Positions 8,135-12,911 of a stretch of DNA of 12,911 nucleotides are shown here, one piece after another. Position 1 is the stretch's first letter; the number at the start of each line of letters is the position of its first letter. The notes under the pieces were generated by a model. That model did no database searches, was not told the DNA's origin, and saw only the letters and a list, made by a program, of their open reading frames with translations. The translations under genes were made by a program, and so were the position numbers. The DNA comes from Wenzhouxiangella sp. (GTDB lineage: Bacteria; Pseudomonadota; Gammaproteobacteria; Xanthomonadales; Wenzhouxiangellaceae): the NCBI GenBank assembly GCA_007135355.1, contig SLJA01000245.1, positions 1 to 12,911 on the forward strand, read 5' to 3'.

Positions 8135-8211
8135 TGGGGTAATTTCCCAGGTTGAATCGTCGATGGAGTAAAGACCGGCGATTGTCCGACCAGTTCCCCG
8201 CGCCGCTCCAC

Positions 8212-8847
8212 TCAGCGACCCGCCAACTCGTCGAAACGCGCCATATGCAGCCCCTCAAGGAACGTCGCCAGCGCTTCGATATCTTGATCAGAGAGGTTGC
8301 GCGCCACCGTCACCATAATGTTGCTGTACGGATCGTCATCGCCGTTGTTTTCGCCCGCTCGGTAGCGGCGCAGACGGTCGGCGGTGTACTCCGCGTGTTG
8401 ACCCCGAAGCTGCGGATAATGCACGCCCGGAATACCCTCACCCGAGGGGCCGTGACAGCCGGCGCAGGCCGGAATACCGGCGCTGTGACTACCGCCCATG
8501 TACAGGCTGCGGCCATGCTCGACCAACTCTTCGTCAGCGACGCCGACCGACACCTCGAACTGCTCGTAGAAGGCTGCGAGATCCCACAGATCCTGGTCGG
8601 TCAAGTCCGCCACCATGGGCCACATTTGCGGCACATCGCGCGCCCGCTCTCGGATCAGGATGGACTGGCGCGCTGCATAGTCCTGATGCTGCCCGGCAAT
8701 CTTGGGCCACTCCGGCACAACGCTGTTGCCGTCCTGCCCATGGCAGGCCGAGCACACGGCAGCCAGTTGCTCACCGCGTTGCGGGTCGCCCATCGCCCAA
8801 ACCATGGCCGGGGCCAGCAACAGCACCATTACCCAAAATCGCAACAT
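8212..8847 (-). CDS. Di-haem cytochrome c4
   Basis: This periplasmic electron carrier has two cytochrome c domains, usually feeding terminal oxidases such as cbb3. The 211 residues start with a signal sequence (MLRFWVMVLLLAPAMVWA). Two haem-attachment motifs follow, CSACH (32-36) and CAGCH (128-132). Each is followed by a Met placed seven residues before a conserved Leu (M75 before DLTDQD, M178 before NLSDQD), the likely axial ligands. These duplicated LxDQD segments are typical of c4. An ATG nine codons upstream is open, but the start at 8847 has a Shine-Dalgarno AGGAG (8857-8861) nine bases away and gives a normal signal peptide. It is first in the c4-dsbA-EEP run and divergent from engB. 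Confidence 0.94.
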   Translation of the reverse strand: MLRFWVMVLLLAPAMVWAMGDPQRGEQLAAVCSACHGQDGNSVVPEWPKIAGQHQDYAARQSILIRERARDVPQMWPMVADLTDQDLWDLAAFYEQFEVSVGVADEELVEHGRSLYMGGSHSAGIPACAGCHGPSGEGIPGVHYPQLRGQHAEYTADRLRRYRAGENNGDDDPYSNIMVTVARNLSDQDIEALATFLEGLHMARFDELAGR

Positions 8848-8856
8848 TCCCGCGTA

Positions 8857-8861
8857 CTCCT
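8857..8861 (-). promoter_or_regulatory. Ribosome binding site AGGAG that sets the cytochrome c4 start
   Basis: AGGAG on the minus strand is 9 bases from the ATG at 8847. It lies inside the longer open frame that begins at 8874, so it argues for the shorter protein, which begins directly with a signal peptide. Confidence 0.7.
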
Positions 8862-8882
8862 GATTCCAATGCAAGGCCTGAT

Positions 8883-8911
8883 ATTATCGCGTCTTTAAGC
8901 AGGCTGATCCA
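8883..8911 (-). promoter_or_regulatory. Candidate promoter for the cytochrome c4-dsbA-EEP transcript
   Basis: On the minus strand GATAAT (8888-8883) differs from the -10 consensus at one base. TGGATC (8911-8906) sits 17 bases upstream and matches the -35 box poorly (3 of 6). Transcription would begin near 8876 and leave a leader of about 30 bases holding the AGGAG site. The same AT patch reads TATTAT on the plus strand and could also serve engB. This is inferred from sequence only. Confidence 0.3.
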
Positions 8912-8915
8912 GTCC

Positions 8916-9548
8916 GTGAGCCAACTGACGACGCTTTTCCGCGGCGCAGAGTACCTTGATAGCGTCCACACCCTGTCACAACTGCCCCCGGACGCCGGTA
9001 TTGAGGTTGCCGTCGCCGGCCGCTCGAACGCCGGAAAATCCAGTCTGATCAACCGTCTTTGCGATCAGAATTCGCTGGCGCGCACCAGCAAGACACCTGG
9101 CCGCACGCGTCAACTGGTCTTTTTTCGGCTCGATCCCATCCGTCATCTGGTTGACCTGCCCGGTTATGGCTATGCCAAGGTCGCCGGAGATTTGAAGCGC
9201 CACTGGCGGGGCCTGATCCAGACCTACCTGGACCGACGTCGGGCTCTGGCCGGGCTGGTCGTGGTCATGGATATCCGCCATCCGCTTAAACAGAGCGACG
9301 TCGAACTGATCGAATGGGCAGGCAGTCGCGGACTCGCCTTACACCTGGTCCTGACCAAGGCCGATAAACTGGGTCGGGGCAAGCAGAACGAGGCCTTGAT
9401 GCAGGTGCGCAAGCGCGTCGATGAGCGCGTTGGCGTGCAGATCTTTTCCGCCACCGCCGGTCTGGGCCTGGAGCGGTTGCAGTCGACGCTTGGAGACTGG
9501 TTTCGATTGGATCAAACGGTCGAAGAACTTTCGACACCCGGCCAATAG
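8916..9548 (+). CDS. engB: Ribosome biogenesis GTPase EngB (YihA/YsxC)
   Basis: This cytoplasmic GTPase is needed for assembly of the 50S subunit. The 210 residues equal the family's usual size. G motifs appear in order: G1 GRSNAGKSS (35-43), the G2 region with T60 in KTPGRTRQ, G3 DLPG (80-83) followed by YGYAKV, G4 TKAD (147-150) and G5 SAT (178-180). The GRSNxGKSS and KTPGRT forms are diagnostic of EngB compared with Era or Der. GTG 8916 gives the standard N-terminus, about 34 residues before G1. Only a weak AGG (8901-8903) lies upstream. It is divergent from cytochrome c4 (68-base gap), an arrangement I recall from other gammaproteobacteria. Its last 37 bases overlap the convergent PilZ gene. 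Confidence 0.96.
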   Translation: MSQLTTLFRGAEYLDSVHTLSQLPPDAGIEVAVAGRSNAGKSSLINRLCDQNSLARTSKTPGRTRQLVFFRLDPIRHLVDLPGYGYAKVAGDLKRHWRGLIQTYLDRRRALAGLVVVMDIRHPLKQSDVELIEWAGSRGLALHLVLTKADKLGRGKQNEALMQVRKRVDERVGVQIFSATAGLGLERLQSTLGDWFRLDQTVEELSTPGQ

Positions 9549-9922
9549 GCCAGTTGGGTCAGCTCTCGGTCCAGTAGGCATGGATCACCCAGGTTGGCTT
9601 CGATCAGCGTCTTCAAATGGGCAAAGCTGTCTGGATCAACACTGACAAAGCGACAACCCAAGCGCCCCTCGTCCTGCCAGACCGCGTCCACTTTGCTCCG
9701 GATTTCGACCTCATCACCCAGCACGAGCCCGCGCAGGGCAAGCTCAAGCAGGCCTGAACCACCCGGTTGTGCCAGCTGCCCGGACTCGAGCAGCAGGGAG
9801 GCTCCGCCGATCGAAAGATCAAGCAGTTCGCAGCTTGAACGCCCCTGACCCGGAACGATCAGCGTGGCCGCGGCGTCAAACGGAAAACGGTGGAAGCGGC
9901 GTCGATTGCTGTAAGTGCCCAT
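9512..9922 (-). CDS. PilZ-domain protein, predicted c-di-GMP receptor
   Basis: This is a 136-residue, single-domain cytoplasmic protein. It has both halves of the PilZ c-di-GMP binding signature: RxxxR at R8-R12 (RRFHR) and DxSxxG at D35-G40 (DLSIGG). Beta-strand-like segments follow (ASLLLESG, GLLELALRG, VEIRSKVDAVW, GRLGCRFVSV) and a C-terminal helix (FAHLKTLIEAN). The ATG at 9922 is chosen because the PilZ domain starts within eight residues of it and AGAGGG lies 4-5 bases upstream. A start at 9994 would add 24 residues with no domain. The last dozen residues are encoded opposite the end of engB. No partner gene beside it shows which process it controls. PilZ proteins act on motility, exopolysaccharide synthesis or type IV pili. 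Confidence 0.88.
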   Translation of the reverse strand: MGTYSNRRRFHRFPFDAAATLIVPGQGRSSCELLDLSIGGASLLLESGQLAQPGGSGLLELALRGLVLGDEVEIRSKVDAVWQDEGRLGCRFVSVDPDSFAHLKTLIEANLGDPCLLDRELTQLAYWPGVESSSTV

Positions 9923-10036
9923 AAGCCCTCTGATTCGGGATGAATTTGCACCGTCCAATCCTCTTGGCTGAAAATACCATGGTTTGCCGCCCAACGCAGC
10001 TTTTCGCCTTTTGCATCATGGCCATTGGACCTTTGC

Positions 10037-11065
10037 ATGACTGACTCACCATCCGGCCGCCAGACAGCCGCCGGGCGCGCCACCCAGGCCGCGCGCCCTG
10101 TGGTGCTGGGTCTTGCGCCCATGGCCGGGGTTACCGATAAACCTTTCCGTCTGCTTTGCAAGCGACTCGGCGCCGATCAGGCGACCTCGGAAATGACCAC
10201 CGCCGACGCCAGCCTGTGGCATACCCGAAAGTCGCGCCATCGCATGGACCATCGCGGCGAACCCGAACCGGTCAGTGTCCAGATCGCCGGTACAGAACCG
10301 GATCAAATGGCTCGGGCCGCGCGCCACAACGTGGCCCAGGGCGCTGACATCATCGACATCAATATGGGCTGCCCGGCCAAGAAAGTGTGCAAGGCCTGGG
10401 CCGGCTCGGCCCTGATGCGAGATGAAGCCTTGGTTGAACGCATTCTGACCGCGGTGGTCCGGGCCGTAGACGTGCCGGTGACACTGAAAATCCGCACCGG
10501 CTGGGATGCTGAGCACCGCAATGGCCCCCTGGTGGCGCGCATCGCCGAGGACTGCGGGATTCAGGCCCTGGCCGTGCACGGGCGCACGCGTGATCAAAAA
10601 TACGAGGGAACCGCCGAATACGACACCATTGCCAGAATCAAGCAGGAACTGAATATCCCGGTGCTGGCCAACGGCGATATTGATTCACCGGAAAAAGCGG
10701 CCGCCGTCCTCGCCTACACCGGCGCTGATGGCTTGCTGATTGGTCGCGCCGCGCAGGGCCGACCTTGGATTTTCCGCGAGGTTCGACACTTTCTGCAAAC
10801 CGGCAAGCGCCTGCCCGAACCTGCCCTACCCGAGATCCGCGACATTTTGCTGGGCCATCTCAAGGCGCTGCATGACTTTTATGGCGAACCGGCAGGCGTA
10901 AGAATCGCCCGTAAACACTTGGGGTGGTACGCCAAAGGTCATCTACAGCAGGCCGATTTTCGGGCTCATTTCAATCGCGCCGAATCCGCCGACAGCCAGA
11001 TCGAGCTGGTCATGGCGTATTTCGAAGGTCTGCGGAATCGGGAGTTTTTGGGCCAGGCAGCCTGA
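10037..11065 (+). CDS. dusB: tRNA-dihydrouridine synthase B
   Basis: This FMN-dependent enzyme reduces uridine to dihydrouridine in the tRNA D-loop using NADPH. The 342 residues compare with 321 in E. coli DusB. The extra length is mostly an Ala/Arg-rich N-terminal tail of about 20 residues. The TIM-barrel motifs are LAPMAGVTDKPFR (26-38), the catalytic Cys in MGCPAKKV (C112), K151 in LKIRTGWD, HGRTR (181-185), ANGDI (211-215) and the phosphate-binding IGRAAQGRPWIF (235-246). The sequence MGCPAKKV plus AGSAL and RIARKHLGWY point to DusB over DusA or DusC. ATG 10037 is preferred over TTG 10025. A clear Shine-Dalgarno is lacking. It is divergent from pilZ. The fis gene that often follows dusB in gammaproteobacteria is absent. 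Confidence 0.94.
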   Translation: MTDSPSGRQTAAGRATQAARPVVLGLAPMAGVTDKPFRLLCKRLGADQATSEMTTADASLWHTRKSRHRMDHRGEPEPVSVQIAGTEPDQMARAARHNVAQGADIIDINMGCPAKKVCKAWAGSALMRDEALVERILTAVVRAVDVPVTLKIRTGWDAEHRNGPLVARIAEDCGIQALAVHGRTRDQKYEGTAEYDTIARIKQELNIPVLANGDIDSPEKAAAVLAYTGADGLLIGRAAQGRPWIFREVRHFLQTGKRLPEPALPEIRDILLGHLKALHDFYGEPAGVRIARKHLGWYAKGHLQQADFRAHFNRAESADSQIELVMAYFEGLRNREFLGQAA

Positions 11066-11159
11066 ACTCGCGTGTTGATCCGCGCTCCCGGACACACGGC
11101 AAGAAGACTAGACGGCTTCACCCGCACGCGCTAATCTCCGGGGCCATCCCCAACCTGCC

Positions 11160-12449
11160 ATGCTGGTCTCCATGAAACTTGTCCGCTGCTCGTTTTTTGC
11201 CTGTTGTCTCTTTTTGTTCGGTTCGGCTCACGCGGAGCAGGTCTTCGTCACCACCGGTCAACTGCTGGACGTTGAAAGCGGCGAACTGCATCCAGCGCGG
11301 GTGATCCTGATTGAGGATGGGCGAATCGTGCAGATCGGCACAGCCGATGAACTGGCGCGACCACCTGAAGCACGGCATGTTGACCTGTCGAATCTGACCG
11401 TCCTGCCGGGTTTGAGCGATGCCCACGTTCATCTGACCAGCAACCACGACCAACACGGTTTCCGACGCTTGGCCGCATCAATTCCCCGGCAGGCGCTAAC
11501 CGGCGCCCGCAATGCCCGCATCACGCTGGAGGCCGGCTTCACCACCGTGCGCAACGTGGGTGCGCCGGGATTCACCGATGTAGCGCTGCGCGACGCGATT
11601 GCCGACGGCGACCTCCCCGGCCCGCGCCTGATTGTGTCCGGGCCACCGGTCGGCATCACCGGGGGCCACTGTTCCGACAACAACCTGCTGCCGCCGCACT
11701 TCAACGCCGTCGGCGAAGGCGTGGCCGACGGCCCCTGGGCGGTGCGCCAGGCGGTACGGCGCAATGTGAAATATGACGTCGACATGATCAAGACCTGCTC
11801 CACCGGCGGCGTGCTGTCGCGCGGCACCCAGGTCGGGGCGCCGCAGTACACCCTGGAAGAACTCAAAGCCCTGGTCGATGAGGCCCACATGCACGGCCGC
11901 ACCGTGGCCTCGCATGCGCACGGCACCCTGGGCGTCAACAACGCCATCCGCGCCGGCGTGGATTCGGTTGAACACGCCAGCTTCATCGACCAAGAAGGCA
12001 TCCGCCTGGCCCGAGAAAAGGGCACCATCCTGGTCATGGACATCTACGTGACCGAGTTCATCCTGGGCGAAGGTGAAGCCGCCGGAATTCTCCCCGCGTC
12101 GCTGGAAAAGGAGCGCCAGACCGGTGCCCGCCAGCGCCAGAGCTTCACCCGCGCGCTGGAAGCCGGCGTCACCCTGGGTTTCGGCACCGACGCCGGCGTC
12201 TTCCCGCATGGTGACAACGCCAAACAGTTCTCGCGCATGGTCGAATTCGGCATGAGCCCGCTGCAGGCCATCCAGTCCGCCACCCTGGTCAACGCCCGGC
12301 TGTTCGGCCTGGAGGACCAGATCGGTCGCATCGCGCCGGGCTACCGCGCCGACCTGATCGCCGTGGCCGACAACCCGCTCGAAGCCATCGAAACGCTGGA
12401 GCGGGTGGTGTTCGTGATGAAGGACGGCAAGGTTTTCCGGGAACCCTGA
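11160..12449 (+). CDS. Exported amidohydrolase-superfamily metallohydrolase (Xaa-Pro dipeptidase/imidazolonepropionase-like)
   Basis: This is a 429-residue metal-dependent hydrolase of the COG1228 type. A signal peptide (MKLVRCSFFACCLFLFGSAHA) probably cleaves after A25, placing the enzyme in the periplasm. A small N-terminal beta-sandwich segment precedes the TIM barrel. Numbered from ATG 11160, metal ligands are H89 and H91 (DAHVHL), K211 as the likely carboxylated bridging lysine (MIKTCSTGG), H252 or H254 (SHAHG), H272 (EHASF) and D344 (GTDAG). Relatives hydrolyse Xaa-Pro or other carboxypeptidase-type dipeptides and cyclic amides. The substrate cannot be read from sequence. ATG 11172 would start directly at the signal peptide and is equally likely. 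Neither has a clear Shine-Dalgarno. It stands alone, 94 bases after dusB. Confidence 0.88.
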   Translation: MLVSMKLVRCSFFACCLFLFGSAHAEQVFVTTGQLLDVESGELHPARVILIEDGRIVQIGTADELARPPEARHVDLSNLTVLPGLSDAHVHLTSNHDQHGFRRLAASIPRQALTGARNARITLEAGFTTVRNVGAPGFTDVALRDAIADGDLPGPRLIVSGPPVGITGGHCSDNNLLPPHFNAVGEGVADGPWAVRQAVRRNVKYDVDMIKTCSTGGVLSRGTQVGAPQYTLEELKALVDEAHMHGRTVASHAHGTLGVNNAIRAGVDSVEHASFIDQEGIRLAREKGTILVMDIYVTEFILGEGEAAGILPASLEKERQTGARQRQSFTRALEAGVTLGFGTDAGVFPHGDNAKQFSRMVEFGMSPLQAIQSATLVNARLFGLEDQIGRIAPGYRADLIAVADNPLEAIETLERVVFVMKDGKVFREP

Positions 12450-12455
12450 AAAATG

Positions 12456-12470
12456 CAGGGCGAGGCGCGG
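12456..12470 (+). repeat. Short GC-rich repeat, copy A
   Basis: CAGGGCGAGGCGCGG lies just after the amidohydrolase stop codon and matches copy B at 12768-12782 at 14 of 15 bases. The pair brackets the OmpA-like remnant. GTCAGCG follows it here at 12473-12479 and precedes copy B at 12759-12765. Confidence 0.4.
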
Positions 12471-12473
12471 TCG

Positions 12474-12716
12474 TCAGCGGATTTCAACCAACTCCACGCG
12501 GCGATTCCGGGCTCTGCGCTCTTCGCTGCGATTGGAGGCCAGCGGGGCCATCATCCCCGCACCCGCGGCACTCAGACGATCCGCCGCAATGCCGTGCCGC
12601 TCGCTCAGGTAGCGCGCTACCGCCTGCGCCCGGCTCATGGACAAGCGAAGGTTGCAGCTGGAGAAATCTCCAAGCCATTCACACTGGGAGCACCACGGTC
12701 TACGATCGAAACACAG
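12474..12716 (-). pseudogene. OmpA-like C-terminal domain remnant, truncated at its N-terminal side
   Basis: An open frame of 80 codons ends at TGA 12474-12476 and is bounded upstream by TAG 12717-12719. Its residues 22-78 read as the second half of an OmpA peptidoglycan-associating domain: NLRLSMSRAQAVARYL, then HGIAADRLSAAGAG, PLASN and the terminal RRARNRRVEL. The NxxLSxxRAxAV and NRRVEL segments are characteristic. The first half is missing: there is no FxFDSxxL strand and no HTDxxG, where only a poorly matching QCEWLG is seen. No signal peptide or good start codon exists, the first ATG being 12638 inside the domain. I therefore read it as the 3' remnant of an outer-membrane or periplasmic peptidoglycan-binding protein, broken where the repeat-like right-edge sequence begins. 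A frameshift in place of a truncation cannot be excluded. Confidence 0.68.
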
Positions 12717-12767
12717 CTAGTGGCCCTTCAACCTGATAATTGCGGGTTCAGTTGGTCTGTCAGCGTT

Positions 12768-12782
12768 CAGGGCAAGGCGCGG
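12768..12782 (+). repeat. Short GC-rich repeat, copy B
   Basis: CAGGGCAAGGCGCGG differs from copy A (12456-12470) only at the seventh base. A third, degenerate inverted version lies at 12882-12893 as part of the inverted-repeat arms. Confidence 0.4.
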
Positions 12783-12795
12783 CTCGCAGTGAATG

Positions 12796-12834
12796 GCCGT
12801 AGCCCTTTACAAGAGCCGGAACACGGGCAACGGC
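12796..12834. other. Hairpin inside the right-edge repeat
   Basis: GCCGTAGCCC (12796-12805) pairs with GGGCAACGGC (12825-12834) at 9 of 10 positions around a 19-base loop. It could form in DNA or in RNA of either strand. No known RNA family is recognised. Confidence 0.35.
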
Positions 12835-12911
12835 TGCGCTCGCAAGGCTTTTTTCGCTGCCGCGAAAGCCGCCATGCGGCTCCGCCTGCCCTGCCATGGA
12901 CGCTGACAGGC

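Larger units (their letters stand above)
12757..12909. repeat. Imperfect inverted-repeat segment at right edge, possible mobile or dispersed repeat
   Basis: CTGTCAGCGT (12757-12766) is exactly inverted at 12900-12909. The pairing continues imperfectly inward, with CAGGGCAAGGCGCGG (12768-12782) facing the complement of CCGCCTGCCCTG (12882-12893). Inside are two further hairpins: GCCGTAGCCC with GGGCAACGGC (12796-12805 and 12825-12834), and GGCTTTTTTCGC with GCGAAAGCC (12846-12857 and 12862-12870). This much nested pairing in 150 bases is unlike the coding parts of the window. It may be a short non-autonomous element, an intergenic dispersed repeat or the end of a longer insertion. No transposase is visible. 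Confidence 0.45.

Noticed and set aside
11496..12209. Minus-strand open frame (237 codons) opposite the amidohydrolase
   Set aside because: It lacks any motif and overlaps the conserved metal-site codons of the plus-strand enzyme. It is a compositional shadow.
12484..12678. Minus-strand open frame of 64 codons in the OmpA remnant region
   Set aside because: The recognisable OmpA-like translation lies in a different frame on the same strand (ending at 12474). This frame shows no similarity to anything.
12720..12911. 64-codon plus-strand frame running off the right edge as a real gene
   Set aside because: It coincides with the inverted-repeat segment, has no Shine-Dalgarno, and its translation shows no domain. 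A repeat-derived open frame is more likely.
1..12911. tRNA, rRNA, riboswitch, CRISPR or prophage features
   Set aside because: I scanned both strands by eye and saw no tRNA cloverleaf, rRNA motif, regular spaced repeats or phage genes. Small RNAs cannot be ruled out without a covariance-model search.

Overview
The window is GC-rich, densely coding chromosomal DNA from a gammaproteobacterium. Two gene groupings support this. One is engB diverging from a di-haem cytochrome c4 gene followed by dsbA and an endonuclease/exonuclease/phosphatase-family gene, an order I recall from Pseudomonas and Xanthomonas relatives. The other is an slt-cca pair. I lean to a Xanthomonadales-like or Wenzhouxiangella-like lineage, but that is a recollection of gene order and not a computed placement. 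I see no tRNA, rRNA, CRISPR array, integrase, transposase, toxin-antitoxin pair or phage gene.

Layout from left to right. (1) Positions 1-284 (-): the first 94 residues of an RND efflux permease that runs off the left edge. (2) 285-605: the longest gene-free stretch, a divergent promoter region. (3) 606-2675 (+): a seven-helix membrane protein with a degenerate GGDEF domain and an intact EAL phosphodiesterase domain. (4) 2682-5863 (-): slt (soluble lytic transglycosylase) then cca (CCA-adding enzyme), joined by a GTGA stop/start overlap. (5) 5923-6708 (+): a TauE/SafE (TSUP) permease, overlapping tail-to-tail with the next gene group. (6) 6637-8847 (-): cytochrome c4, dsbA-like oxidoreductase (CPAC active site) and EEP-family phosphohydrolase, probably one transcript. 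(7) 8916-9548 (+): engB, overlapping tail-to-tail with a PilZ protein (9512-9922, -). (8) 10037-11065 (+): dusB, not followed by fis. (9) 11160-12449 (+): an exported amidohydrolase. (10) 12450-12911: a truncated OmpA-like C-terminal remnant and, at the right edge, a structured repeat-like segment with imperfect inverted arms.

How the genes relate. The EAL protein would lower cyclic di-GMP, and the PilZ protein has the residues that bind it, so both belong to the same signalling network although about 7 kb apart. Slt, cytochrome c4, DsbA and the amidohydrolase carry export signals and act in the periplasm. Cca, DusB and EngB serve tRNA maturation and ribosome assembly.

Most of the window is ordinary housekeeping and envelope biology, and I found no convincing new multi-gene system. 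The least explained part is the last 460 bases, where a broken OmpA-domain gene sits between two copies of a short GC-rich motif and beside an inverted-repeat segment that continues past the window edge.
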